Source: Jiangella aurantiaca
GTDB taxonomy: Bacteria > Actinomycetota > Actinomycetes > Jiangellales > Jiangellaceae
Direction: 5' to 3'
Assembly (NCBI RefSeq): GCF_004349105.1
Contig: NZ_SMLB01000002.1
Location: 124,001-188,000 of the forward strand
DNA: 64,000 nucleotides
Positions 47,646 through 56,084 of this stretch are shown piece after piece. The notes under the pieces are model-generated. The model was not told the origin of the DNA. It did no database searches and saw nothing but the letters and a program-made list of their open reading frames with translations. Each line of letters opens with the position of its first letter. Position 1 is the stretch's first letter. The position numbers and the translations under genes are program-made.

Positions 47646-48592
47646 CAGTCCTCCCTCCCCGATCGGCGCAGAATGCTGATCTGCACGAGCCCGACGACGA
47701 GCATGATCAAGAAGAGGACCGTAGATGCTGCCGAAGCCAGCGCCGGCCGGTTCATCTGCCCCTGCTGGATCCAGATGTAGTACTCCGGCAGATACGTAGA
47801 GCCCTCCGGCCCGCCGCTCGTCATGACATAGAGCAGGCCGAACATCGCCGTGAGCATCCCGATCATGGTGGTCACGAAGACGAACTGGATCGTGCGGGAC
47901 AGCCCTGGGATGATCACGTGCCGGATCACCTGGTGCAGTGCGGCGCCGTCGACGCGCGCGGCATCCAGCAGCGCCGAATCCAGGGTGGCGAATCCGGCGA
48001 GGAAGACGACCAGCGCCATGCCGAATGTCGCCCAGATGTGCACGCCGACGACCGCGAAAATGGCGACACCGGGATCGCCGAGCCAGTCCACGGGGGCAAT
48101 GCCGACGCTTCGGAGAAGGCTGTTGAGTGGGCCGTCAAATGCCAGGAGGAGGTTGAAGATCGCGCCGACGATCACGGGCGACAACACCGCCGGAAAGAAG
48201 TACACGCTCCGGAAGAAGCGATGACCTGGAACTCGCAGGTAGATGAACGTCGCGAGGAGCCCGGGGATCGCTACGGCCACCGGCAGAAGCAGCACCAACA
48301 GTCCGACGTTTCGCAGCGCCTGCTGGAACAGCGGATCGTCGAACAGGGCCGCGTAGTTGTCCAGGCCCACCGGCTGACCGTTGCGGTCGCCATCGCCGGT
48401 GAACGAGAAGTTCACCCCCAGCAACAGCGGATACAGCCGCAACCCGACGATGATCAGTACAGCGGGCGCGACCAGGACATACGGTGCCCAGCGCTCCCAA
48501 CCCCGGCTTCTGGAGCGGGCCGGTGGGCGGCGGGCCGGACCGGGCCGATCGTCCATGGTCCGGGTGTTTGTCCCGTCGGCCAACCCCACCAT
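47645..48592 (-). CDS. Sugar ABC transporter permease, MalF type
   Basis: About 315 residues if the first ATG (48592) is used; an ATG at 48556 would shorten it by 12. An AGGAGG near 48625 is far from both, so the start is uncertain. TM1 is YVLVAPAVLIIVGLRLYPLL. Others lie around VGLLVLLLPVAVAIPGLLA and VVGVHIWATFGMALVVFLAG. The EAA loop is LLDAARVDGAALHQVIRHVI, and MTSGGPEGSTYLPEYYIW is the MalF-type late motif. It lies 46 bases after the binding-protein gene. Confidence 0.88.
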   Translation of the reverse strand: MVGLADGTNTRTMDDRPGPARRPPARSRSRGWERWAPYVLVAPAVLIIVGLRLYPLLLGVNFSFTGDGDRNGQPVGLDNYAALFDDPLFQQALRNVGLLVLLLPVAVAIPGLLATFIYLRVPGHRFFRSVYFFPAVLSPVIVGAIFNLLLAFDGPLNSLLRSVGIAPVDWLGDPGVAIFAVVGVHIWATFGMALVVFLAGFATLDSALLDAARVDGAALHQVIRHVIIPGLSRTIQFVFVTTMIGMLTAMFGLLYVMTSGGPEGSTYLPEYYIWIQQGQMNRPALASAASTVLFLIMLVVGLVQISILRRSGRED

Positions 48593-48638
48593 GCCGGGAG
48601 GGCCGGCCGGCGGCAGCGAGGCTCCTCCTGGCACTCGA

Positions 48639-49919
48639 TCAGCCCGCCTGGTCCGAGGCCGCCAGCTGCGCGACCGCATCGTCCACGGTGACCGATCCGC
48701 TCAACAACTGCTGGGACAAGCGGTGGATGAGCTCCAGCGTCTGCGACGACAAGGCCACGTGCAGGGCCTGCCTTCCGGTCTGGATCTCCTCCACGATCGT
48801 CGACACGGCAGGGCCGGCATCGGACACGTCGATCGTGGTGTCGGAGACGATCGCGCCGGCATCGGCATGGAAGGCTTCCAACGCCTCCGTGGAGGTCAGC
48901 GAGCGCACGAGGTCAGCAGCCAGGTCCGGGCTCGTCGTCCAGTTCATCACCGCGTACCCGATGCCGCCGTCATACGGCAGACTCGGACTCGCCTCCGGGT
49001 TCACGACGGGAGCCAGCATCACACCGACGTTCTCCGCGCCGAGGAACTCGTTGAAGTCCTTCCAGTGACCGATGTCCGACATCAGGCCGATCATGTTCGC
49101 CGCCTCACCGGCCTGGAAGATCCCGAACGAGTCGTTGAACATCGCCGTCGAGTTCGCACCCTCGTTGTTGAGTCCGGTGTCACCGGCGGCCTTCCACAGC
49201 TCGAAGATCTGCTTCACACCCGGCGACGACCAGTCCCGATCACCGGCGATCCAGTCGTCGTACTCCTGCGGCGTGAGAACGGCCGAACCCATGGCAGACA
49301 GGAAGAACTCGATGCCGTAGCCTTCCTTGTTGCCGAGCGCGATGCAGTCGGCCCCGGTCGCCGTCTTGATGGTGCCGCAAGCGGCAACGAAGTCGTCCCA
49401 CGTCGTGGGCGGGCTCTCCGGGTCGAGCCCGGCCTCGTCGTACAGCGCCTTGTTGTAGTAGATCGGGTGGCCCTGCAGCGTCACCGGCGCTGCGAATACC
49501 GCACCGTCCTGGCTGAACGCCTCCCACCCTGCGAGACGCTCCCGATCCTCGGCCACGTAATCATCGAGCGGGAGCAGGGCGTCCACTCGGTCACGGATCT
49601 GACCACCGCCGTTGAAGAGCACCACATCGGGCCCCTCGCCCGCCTGGATCGCGGTGCCCAGCAGCGTGTAGTACTGCTCGAACGGCTGCGCCACGAACTC
49701 GACGGTCACATCGGGGTGCTTCTCCGCGAAGTCGGCCTTCGCCTGCTCGAAGTAGGCGGCCGCGTTCTCTTCACCTGATTTCCAGTCCCAGACCACCAGC
49801 GTGTCTTCGGAGCCGCCGGAGCCGCCGGTCGACGAGGACTCCGGCTCCGAGGCGCTGCCGCAGCCGGCCAACGCCAGTCCCCCGATCAGGGCCGCGGACC
49901 ACAGTGTTCGCTGCTTCAT
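48639..49919 (-). CDS. Sugar ABC transporter substrate-binding lipoprotein
   Basis: 426 residues. The signal ends at the lipobox LALAGC, followed by a Ser/Gly linker. The mature domain has LVVWDWKSGEENAAAYFEQA, HPDVTVEFVAQPFEQYYTLL, GEGPDVVLFNGG, GHPIYYNKALYDEAGLDPES and PTTWDDFVAAC, as in family 1 sugar-binding proteins. It leads the minus-strand operon with two permeases, an enolase-superfamily enzyme and a beta-helix glycosidase. Its promoter (TTGACG-N17-TACGTT) overlaps TGACGT repeats shared with the divergent GntR gene. The ligand is unknown. Confidence 0.9.
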   Translation of the reverse strand: MKQRTLWSAALIGGLALAGCGSASEPESSSTGGSGGSEDTLVVWDWKSGEENAAAYFEQAKADFAEKHPDVTVEFVAQPFEQYYTLLGTAIQAGEGPDVVLFNGGGQIRDRVDALLPLDDYVAEDRERLAGWEAFSQDGAVFAAPVTLQGHPIYYNKALYDEAGLDPESPPTTWDDFVAACGTIKTATGADCIALGNKEGYGIEFFLSAMGSAVLTPQEYDDWIAGDRDWSSPGVKQIFELWKAAGDTGLNNEGANSTAMFNDSFGIFQAGEAANMIGLMSDIGHWKDFNEFLGAENVGVMLAPVVNPEASPSLPYDGGIGYAVMNWTTSPDLAADLVRSLTSTEALEAFHADAGAIVSDTTIDVSDAGPAVSTIVEEIQTGRQALHVALSSQTLELIHRLSQQLLSGSVTVDDAVAQLAASDQAG

Positions 49920-49973
49920 TGCTGCTCACCCTCCAGAAAGTGGCCGTGTACCGGCATGTCCAGGATGTGCGCA

Positions 49974-50018
49974 AACGTAACTCGTATGACGTGTGACGTC
50001 AATCGAGTGACGTATACT
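49974..50018. promoter_or_regulatory. Divergent promoters with TGACGT repeats, likely GntR operator
   Basis: TGACGT occurs at 49987, 49994 and 50008, and the middle copy is part of the palindrome TGACGTCA (49994-50001). Leftward, TTGACG (50002-49997), 17 bases, TACGTT (49979-49974) is the binding-protein promoter. Rightward, TATACT (50013-50018) is a good -10 for the GntR gene. One repressor on the TGACGT array could shut both. Confidence 0.6.
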
Positions 50019-50063
50019 CTCTCTCCGGCTACGGCGCGTGGACCAGGGCCACCGGAGGGGGAC

Positions 50064-50834
50064 ATGACCGCATCGCAGGACACGACCGTGAGCGCCGCGG
50101 CGCCTCCGGTCTGGGCGCATCGACCCGCGAACCTGGCCAAGGCGGTCACCGCGGAACTGGTCCAGCGCATCGTCCGTGGCCACCATCCGCCGGGCACGGC
50201 ACTGCCGCCGGAGCCGGCGCTCTGCGAGGCGTTCTCGGTGAGCCGGACCGTCGTGCGCGAGGCCGTGAAGATCCTGCAAGAGAAGGGCCTGGTGCAGATC
50301 CGCCAAGGCTCCGGCACGATGGTGCAGCCGCCAGCCGCATGGAACATGCTCGACGAGCTGGTCCTCGGCGCCACCATCGCCGAGGACGACAGCCTCTCCA
50401 TACTCGACGACCTCGTCGTCACGAGGCGGCTGCTGGAGTCGGACATGGCGAATGTCGCCGCCCGGCTGTCCACACCCGAGGTCATCGATCAGCTCAGGGC
50501 ACTGGTCGATCGCATGGACCAACTCGTCGATGATCATGCGTCGTACCATGAGCACGACAGAGCCTTCCACGACACCGTCATGCGAGCCTCGGGCAACCGC
50601 ATCGCACGCGGCGTTGTCCGGTCGCTGGAGAGCCAGGTGGTCAACACCGCACGGTACATGGGCCAGACCGCTCGGGAGCTGTGCATCGCGTCGAACCGCG
50701 GTCACCGGCGAATCTACGAGCGAATCGCCGCCCATGATCCCGACGGCGCCGCCGAGGCGATGTTCACCCACATCACCGAAGCATGGCTCGTGCGCCGCAG
50801 CGGACGAGGAGACCCCGAACGCTTGATCCGTTGA
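50064..50834 (+). CDS. GntR-family regulator, FadR subfamily
   Basis: 256 residues from the ATG after GGAGGGGG. The winged helix is GTALPPEPALCEAFSVSRTV, then REAVKILQEKGLVQIRQGSG. The C-terminal FCD domain carries metal-binding residues in RRLLESDMANVAA, HDRAFHDTVMRASGN and SNRGHRRIYERIAAHD. FadR-type GntR proteins usually bind small organic or sugar acids. It is divergent from the 48639 operon, across TGACGT repeats, and so probably responds to the sugar acid handled by the enolase-superfamily enzyme there. Confidence 0.88.
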   Translation: MTASQDTTVSAAAPPVWAHRPANLAKAVTAELVQRIVRGHHPPGTALPPEPALCEAFSVSRTVVREAVKILQEKGLVQIRQGSGTMVQPPAAWNMLDELVLGATIAEDDSLSILDDLVVTRRLLESDMANVAARLSTPEVIDQLRALVDRMDQLVDDHASYHEHDRAFHDTVMRASGNRIARGVVRSLESQVVNTARYMGQTARELCIASNRGHRRIYERIAAHDPDGAAEAMFTHITEAWLVRRSGRGDPERLIR

Positions 50835-50913
50835 TCACACTGTCAGGGCTGGCACGCGGTGAACCTGGAGGCGGCCAAGCCACACGCCGGAGGAGCGAAC
50901 GGACAGACGCGAC

Positions 50914-51948
50914 CTAGCTGCGGCGCCTGCGACTCTCGTCCGGTCGTCCCGTGCTGGCCCGCTCGACCAGCTCCCAGGTGCCGAAGCGGATGCTCGTCGT
51001 CGGCCCGCCATCGATGGCCTCCCGCAGGATCCGCACCGCCGCGGCGCCAAGGCCGTCGATGTCCATGCGCATGGCCGTGAGTGCGGGACGCGGCAGCTCG
51101 CACAGTGGCGAGTCGTCCCAGGCGATGATGGACAGCTCGTCCGGAATGCGGATGCCGAGATCGTGAGCGGCGCCGATGGCGCTGACCGCCATCACGTCGT
51201 TGTCGAAGATGATGGCACTCGGCGCATCCGGAGAGTCCAGCAGAGCGCGCGTCGCCTTCGCGCCCTGTTCACCGGTGTAGTCGGCGTCGACGATGACCGC
51301 GGACTCCATGCCGAACGTCCGAGCCGCGGCCCGATAGGCCGTGTCACGTTCCCGGGTGTGGATGAAGGCCCGCATGCCGCGGACGCGGGCGACCCGGCGG
51401 TGCCCCAGGTCGGCGAGATGGCCGACGGCGGCGTCCATCGCCGGTCTCGTATCGACCCACACCGACGGGAGGTTCGAACCGCGCAGCCGTCCGAGCAGGA
51501 CGGCCGGGAGCCCGAGCTCGGCAACGAGGTCCGCACGATGGTCGTTGACCCGCAGGTCCAAGAGGACGACGCCGTCGACCTGCCGCTGGCTCCACCACCG
51601 CCGGTAGATCTCCAGCTCCCGCTGTGGCTCCTCACCGACCATCTTGAGCAGCAGACCGGTCTGCTCGGTCCGCAACTCGGTCTCCATGCCGGCGATGAGC
51701 CGGACGAAGTACGGCTCGGCCGCGAGCAGTGACGGGTTCCGCGCGAGGACCAGTCCCACGACGTTCGCCCGCGCGCCGGACAGGGCTCGCGCAGCGCTGC
51801 TGGGCCGCCACCCGAGCGCTTCGGCGGTGGCGAGGATGCGTTCCCGGGTCGCCGGTGAGACGCCCGGCTTGCCGTTGAGTGCGAACGACACCGCGCTCTT
51901 CGATACGCCGGCGCGCTCGGCGATGTCATTGATGGTGCGGCGTTTCAC
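50914..51948 (-). CDS. LacI-family regulator of the agarase-like operon
   Basis: 344 residues from the GTG six bases after AGGAGG. The headpiece is NDIAERAGVSKSAVSFALNG, with hinge ARALSGARANVVGLVLARNP. The sensor domain has VLLGRLRGSNLPSVWVDTRP, GHRRVARVRGMRAF, AIIFDNDVMAVSAIGAAHDL and SIIAWDDSPLCELPRPALTA. It lies back to back with the 52192 operon. The 244-bp gap holds one CTAAACCGG word and two exact CACTAAACCGCTCCAGTT repeats, which are its likely operators. The Ser-Ala-Val-Ser recognition helix differs from the other two LacI proteins here, in line with the different operator. Confidence 0.9.
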   Translation of the reverse strand: MKRRTINDIAERAGVSKSAVSFALNGKPGVSPATRERILATAEALGWRPSSAARALSGARANVVGLVLARNPSLLAAEPYFVRLIAGMETELRTEQTGLLLKMVGEEPQRELEIYRRWWSQRQVDGVVLLDLRVNDHRADLVAELGLPAVLLGRLRGSNLPSVWVDTRPAMDAAVGHLADLGHRRVARVRGMRAFIHTRERDTAYRAAARTFGMESAVIVDADYTGEQGAKATRALLDSPDAPSAIIFDNDVMAVSAIGAAHDLGIRIPDELSIIAWDDSPLCELPRPALTAMRMDIDGLGAAAVRILREAIDGGPTTSIRFGTWELVERASTGRPDESRRRRS

Positions 51949-51992
51949 GCAGGCCTCCTGGTGTCGTTGCGCGCGGCGATCGGCGGGACCGA

Positions 51993-52140
51993 TGCTAAAC
52001 CGGTTTTTGATGATCGTAGCGCGACGCGGCCGGCCACGGTCCGGCGCTCCGGCATCTGAATGTAACACCGTTGACACTAAACCGCTCCAGTTGTACCGTT
52101 CTCCACACCTTGACCGCTCGCGCACTAAACCGCTCCAGTT
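51993..52140 (+). promoter_or_regulatory. Promoter with repeated 18-bp LacI-type operators
   Basis: CACTAAACCGCTCCAGTT occurs twice without change, at 52075-52092 and 52123-52140, 48 bp apart. A related palindromic word CTAAACCGGTTTTTG starts at 51994 near the lacI start. TTGACA (52071-52076) and TACCGT (52094-52099), 17 bp apart, make a good promoter whose spacer is almost filled by the first repeat. The second lies downstream of the start point. This is a classical layout for steric repression with cooperative sites. Confidence 0.7.
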
Positions 52141-52191
52141 CTCGTGCTCGTCATCAACCGATTCCGATCAGGGAGAAGGAGTTCGTGAGCC

Positions 52192-53742
52192 ATGCTCTCT
52201 CGACGACACATGCTTCTCGGCGCCTCGGCACTGGCGGCCGGCGCGCTGGGCCTCACCCGCCCACTGCCGGCCGCCGCGGCGTCTCCTGTGGTTGACCGGT
52301 ACGGCCAATACCTCCATCAGGACTGGCCGGGCAAGGTCATCTCGGACGAACAACTGCGACGGGAGTACGCGGAGGAGGCCCGGCGGCTGGCCGGCGTGCG
52401 TTTCGACGGGGCCACCTACGACCGCTACGGCGGACGGCGCAGCCTCGGGCGACGAGCCGCCACCGGATACTTCCGGCTGGAGAAGGTGGACGGCCGCTGG
52501 TGGTTCGTCACACCGGACGGCCACCTGTTCTTCCTCAAGGCCGTCGACGCGTTCTCCTACCAGGAGTGGGGGTACGGCACCCTGTACAAGAACGCCGATG
52601 GGAGCCCTCGCGAGGTCTTCGAGGAGCTGCCCGATCCGGCCGAGTTCGCGCCCGCGTACGCCGTCGTCGAGAACGGCCTGCACACGGTGAACTTCGTCAT
52701 CGCCAATCTGATGCGCAAGTACGGTGCCGACTTCCAGGAGAAATGGCGTGAGATCAGCCGGCGGCGGATGATCGACTGGGGATTCAACGCCCAGGGCAAG
52801 TGGCACCGCGACCCGTCCGTCGTCATGCCTTACATCGAACGGGCTCCCACGCCCGCCGACGTCATCCGGGTCCTGTGGGGCATCGACCCGTTCGACCCCG
52901 ACTTCGCGGCCAAGCTCGACCACGCGTTCGACGCCTTCGGGCTGCGCGGCTTCCGCGACGACCGGTGGCTGGTCGGCTACTTCTTCGAGAACGAGCGTGG
53001 CTGGAACCGTGACGTCGTGGCCGCCGTCGTCCGGCGGGGCGCGGACCTCCCGGCGAAGCGCGCGTTCGTCCGGCATCTCGCCGATGCCTACGGTGACGAC
53101 CTGGCGAGGGTGAACGCGACACTGGGCACCAGCGCTCGGTCGTTCCGCGAGCTCGCAGACCTGGCGATCGACATCAACCGGGTGCCCGCCCACGACGTGT
53201 CGGGGTTCATCACGCTGGCAGCGAAGACCTATTTCCGCGAGGTGCGCAACGCGATCCAACGGCACGATCCGCACCACCTGTTCCTCGGCTCGTCGTTGGT
53301 GCCCACCTGGCGGACGAGCCGGGAATGGAACGTCGGCGGCATCGAGTATCTGGACGCGATCTCGTTCGACTGGTATTCGAACGACGCCAGCGTCATTCGC
53401 CAGTACGAGATCCACGACAAGCCGATTCTCAACATCGAGTTCTCGTTCTGCTATCCGGACCGCGGCCTGACGTCGCACAACCGGTCGATCACGGCCGACA
53501 GCATCGCGGGTCGGGGCGAGATGTTCCGGGACTTCGTCCGCGCCCAGGCACTGAGCCCGGCGTTCGTGGGCTACGCGTGGTTCGTGCACTACGACCAGGC
53601 CGTGACCGCCAAGCCGGGCGCGACCGAGGCGTTCAACATGGGGCTGATCAACCAGCAGGACCAGCCGTACCACGAGATGACCGACATCATGCGCGCGACG
53701 AACCGTGACCTGGAGCTCGTGCATCTGACCACCACCAGCTGA
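52192..53742 (+). CDS. Secreted GH50/agarase-like glycoside hydrolase, TAT-type signal
   Basis: 516 residues. The N-terminus LSRRHMLLGASALAAGALGL looks like a twin-arginine signal, so the enzyme may be exported folded. The body has VDGRWWFVTPDGHLFFLK, WGYGTLYKNADGSPREVF, MIDWGFNAQGKW, Glu268 in YFFENERGWN and Glu416 in ILNIEFSFCY, which are the candidate acid/base and nucleophile of a clan GH-A barrel. The GHLFFL/FNAQGKW pattern resembles GH50 and agarase-related proteins. True agar is unlikely to be the only substrate in this plant-wall setting. It is the first gene of the operon and is paralogous to the 56996 protein. Family assignment is moderate. Confidence 0.68.
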   Translation: MLSRRHMLLGASALAAGALGLTRPLPAAAASPVVDRYGQYLHQDWPGKVISDEQLRREYAEEARRLAGVRFDGATYDRYGGRRSLGRRAATGYFRLEKVDGRWWFVTPDGHLFFLKAVDAFSYQEWGYGTLYKNADGSPREVFEELPDPAEFAPAYAVVENGLHTVNFVIANLMRKYGADFQEKWREISRRRMIDWGFNAQGKWHRDPSVVMPYIERAPTPADVIRVLWGIDPFDPDFAAKLDHAFDAFGLRGFRDDRWLVGYFFENERGWNRDVVAAVVRRGADLPAKRAFVRHLADAYGDDLARVNATLGTSARSFRELADLAIDINRVPAHDVSGFITLAAKTYFREVRNAIQRHDPHHLFLGSSLVPTWRTSREWNVGGIEYLDAISFDWYSNDASVIRQYEIHDKPILNIEFSFCYPDRGLTSHNRSITADSIAGRGEMFRDFVRAQALSPAFVGYAWFVHYDQAVTAKPGATEAFNMGLINQQDQPYHEMTDIMRATNRDLELVHLTTTS

Positions 53743-53769
53743 CCGCCCGCACCACGAAGGAGTGTTCCC

Positions 53770-55152
53770 ATGAACGTGAGGTCGTCCAGGACCGCCGCGC
53801 TCGCGATCGCGATCATCTCGGTTGCCGGCCTGGCAGCCTGTTCGGACAGCGACGACGCGGCCGGCGGGTCCGGATCCGGTGACGTCGTCCAGATCACCGT
53901 CGCGGACCTGCCACCGAGCACTGAGGAGGCCCGCCGTGAGCAGTTCCTCGACAAGGTCGCGGCCTTCGAAGCGGAGAACCCGGACATCGACATCGAGCCG
54001 GCCGAGGGGAAGTGGGAGGCCAACACGTTCGCCGCCAGGCTCGCCTCGGGCGAGCTGGAGACGGTGTTCCGGGTGCCGCTGACCGAGCCGCAGGCCCTGA
54101 TCGCTCGCGGTCAGGTGGCCGACATCACCGACGAGGCCGCGGACCTGCCGCACTTCGACACCGTGGACGAGCGGGCCCTGGCTCCGGTCCAGGACGAGTC
54201 CGGACGCCTGTTCGGCATCCCCACCGACCTGTACGCGATGGGCCTGCTCTACAACCGGGAGCTGTTCACCCAGGCGGGCCTCGACCCGGACGACCCGCCC
54301 GCCACCTGGGACGACGTGCGCGCGGCCGCGCGGCAGATCGCCGAGCGGACGGGCGTGCCCGGCTTCGCGTTCCCCACCATCAACAACACGGGCGGCTGGG
54401 TGTTCACCTCGATGGTCTACTCCTTCGGCGGCCGGCTGCAGGACGACGACGGCGACGAGGTCTCCTCCACCCTCACCGACGATCCGGCCGTGGAGGCGCT
54501 GGAGTTGCTGAAGGCGATGCGCTGGGACGACCAGTCGATGGGTACCCAGCATCTGAGCGAGGCGCTCGAGGTGGTCAAGGCGTTCGCGGCGGGGCAGGTC
54601 GGCATGGTGATCGGGCTGCCCAGCCAGTACCGCGACTACGCCGTCCAGTACAGCGGAAGCCCCGAGGCCTTCGGCGTGACGGCGCTGCCGACCGGATCGG
54701 AGCCGTCCACGCTGCTCAGCGGCGCCGTGATGATGGTGAGTCCGAAGGCGAGCGACGAGCAGCGTGCCGCCGCCGTCAAGTGGATCGACTTCAACTACCT
54801 GCGCAGCAAGCACGACGCCGACATCGCCGGCGAAGGAGCCGCCGCCCAGGCCGCCGACGGGCTCCCGGTCGGCATCCCGAAGGTGCCGTTCTACGGCGAT
54901 GAAGTCGTCGCCGCCGTGCTGGCCGCCGAGAGCGGGCACGTGAACGTCCCGCTGGAGAACTTCCAGCCGTTCGTCGACCGGCTGGAAGGGCAGGAGTTCG
55001 TGCCGGAACCGAGGGTCGCGGCACAGGAGGTGTACGGCGCCCTGGACTCCGCGCTGCAGGCTGTGCTCACCCAGCAGGACGCCGACCCCGCCGCCGAGCT
55101 GGCGGCCGCCGACGACAAGGCCAGGGCCGCGATCGATCGGGCACAACGGTGA
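53770..55152 (+). CDS. Sugar ABC transporter substrate-binding lipoprotein (agarase-like operon)
   Basis: 460 residues from the ATG behind AAGGAG. The lipobox is GLAAC. The mature part has VQITVADLPPSTEEARREQF, IDIEPAEGKWEANTFAARLA, IPTDLYAMGLLYNRELFTQA, PATWDDVRAAAR and VKAFAAGQVGMVIGLPSQY. It is somewhat longer than the other binding proteins here, and its C-terminal helix is Ala/Asp-rich. Its stop overlaps the MalF-type permease (GTGA). The ligand is probably the product of the two secreted agarase-like enzymes that bracket the transporter genes. Confidence 0.89.
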   Translation: MNVRSSRTAALAIAIISVAGLAACSDSDDAAGGSGSGDVVQITVADLPPSTEEARREQFLDKVAAFEAENPDIDIEPAEGKWEANTFAARLASGELETVFRVPLTEPQALIARGQVADITDEAADLPHFDTVDERALAPVQDESGRLFGIPTDLYAMGLLYNRELFTQAGLDPDDPPATWDDVRAAARQIAERTGVPGFAFPTINNTGGWVFTSMVYSFGGRLQDDDGDEVSSTLTDDPAVEALELLKAMRWDDQSMGTQHLSEALEVVKAFAAGQVGMVIGLPSQYRDYAVQYSGSPEAFGVTALPTGSEPSTLLSGAVMMVSPKASDEQRAAAVKWIDFNYLRSKHDADIAGEGAAAQAADGLPVGIPKVPFYGDEVVAAVLAAESGHVNVPLENFQPFVDRLEGQEFVPEPRVAAQEVYGALDSALQAVLTQQDADPAAELAAADDKARAAIDRAQR

Positions 55153-56084
55153 CGACGCTCACCACCGACCGGCCGGTGACCGCGCTCGCGCGGCCCGGCC
55201 CCGGTAGGCGCCCGCGGCGGCGATCGCGGCACGGGCTGGCCGCGCTGGTGTTCCTGCTGCCGACGCTGGTGGTGTTCACGTACTTCGGCTGGTGGCCGAT
55301 CCTGCGCGGCGTCGTGCTCAGCGTCCAGGAGACCAACCTGGTCAGCGATCCTCGCTGGGTCGGGCTGGACAACTTCCGGACGCTGCTCGCCGACCCGTTG
55401 TTGTGGACCGCCGTGCGCAACACCGCATGGTTCGCCCTGTTGGCGCTGCTGTTCGGGTTTCCTGCCCCGATCCTCCTGGCGGTGGTCATGTCCGAGCTGC
55501 GCCGGCTCGGCGGTCTCTTCCGGGTGCTGGTCTACCTGCCGGTGGTCGTGCCGCCGGTCGTGGCGGTCCTGTTGTGGAAGTGGTTCTACGACCCCGGCAA
55601 CGGGCTGTTCAACGAGGTCCTGGGGCTGATCGGGCTGGGGCCGTACCCGTGGCTGCAGTCCACCTCGTCGGCCATGCCGAGCCTGGTGCTCGAGGCGACC
55701 TGGGCCGGCGCCGGAGGCACGGTGCTGATCTACCTGGCGGCACTGACCAGTGTGCCGTCGGAGCTGTACGAGGCCGCGGAGACCGACGGCGCGTCGGTCT
55801 GGCGCCGGCTCTGGCACGTCACGCTGCCGCAGTTGCGGGGCGTGCTGCTGCTCATGCTCTTGTTGCAGGTCATCGGCACGTTGCAGGTGTTCACCGAGCC
55901 GTTCGTGCTGACCGACGGCGGCCCGGCGGACTCCACCGTCACGATCCTGCTGCTGATCTACCGGTATGCCTTCGTCTACGGCGACTACGGCCTGGCCACC
56001 GCCCTCAGCGTGCTCCTGGCGGTCGTGCTCGGCGTGCTGTCGGCGATCTACCTCCGTCTCACCCGCTCGTGGAGCACGACATGA
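55149..56084 (+). CDS. Sugar ABC transporter permease, MalF type (agarase-like operon)
   Basis: 311 residues from a GTG overlapping the previous stop. TM1 is LAALVFLLPTLVVFTYFGWW. Further segments lie around LLALLFGFPAPILLAVVM and LVYLPVVVPPVVAVLLWKWF. The EAA loop is LYEAAETDGASVWRRLWHVT, and LTDGGPADSTVTILLLIYRY is the MalF late motif. It overlaps the next permease by four bases (ATGA). The two subunits and the lipoprotein form an importer that lacks its own ATPase. Confidence 0.9.
   Translation: MTTLTTDRPVTALARPGPGRRPRRRSRHGLAALVFLLPTLVVFTYFGWWPILRGVVLSVQETNLVSDPRWVGLDNFRTLLADPLLWTAVRNTAWFALLALLFGFPAPILLAVVMSELRRLGGLFRVLVYLPVVVPPVVAVLLWKWFYDPGNGLFNEVLGLIGLGPYPWLQSTSSAMPSLVLEATWAGAGGTVLIYLAALTSVPSELYEAAETDGASVWRRLWHVTLPQLRGVLLLMLLLQVIGTLQVFTEPFVLTDGGPADSTVTILLLIYRYAFVYGDYGLATALSVLLAVVLGVLSAIYLRLTRSWSTT

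Noticed and set aside
49987-50018. Considered a CRISPR-like or tandem repeat array
   Set aside because: Only three 6-base TGACGT words with uneven spacing, no spacers and no cas genes; best read as an operator.
52168-55146. Minus-strand frame of about 990 codons opposite the agarase-like and binding-protein genes
   Set aside because: It spans two real genes and their intergenic gap, with no domain, which shows it is a composition artefact.
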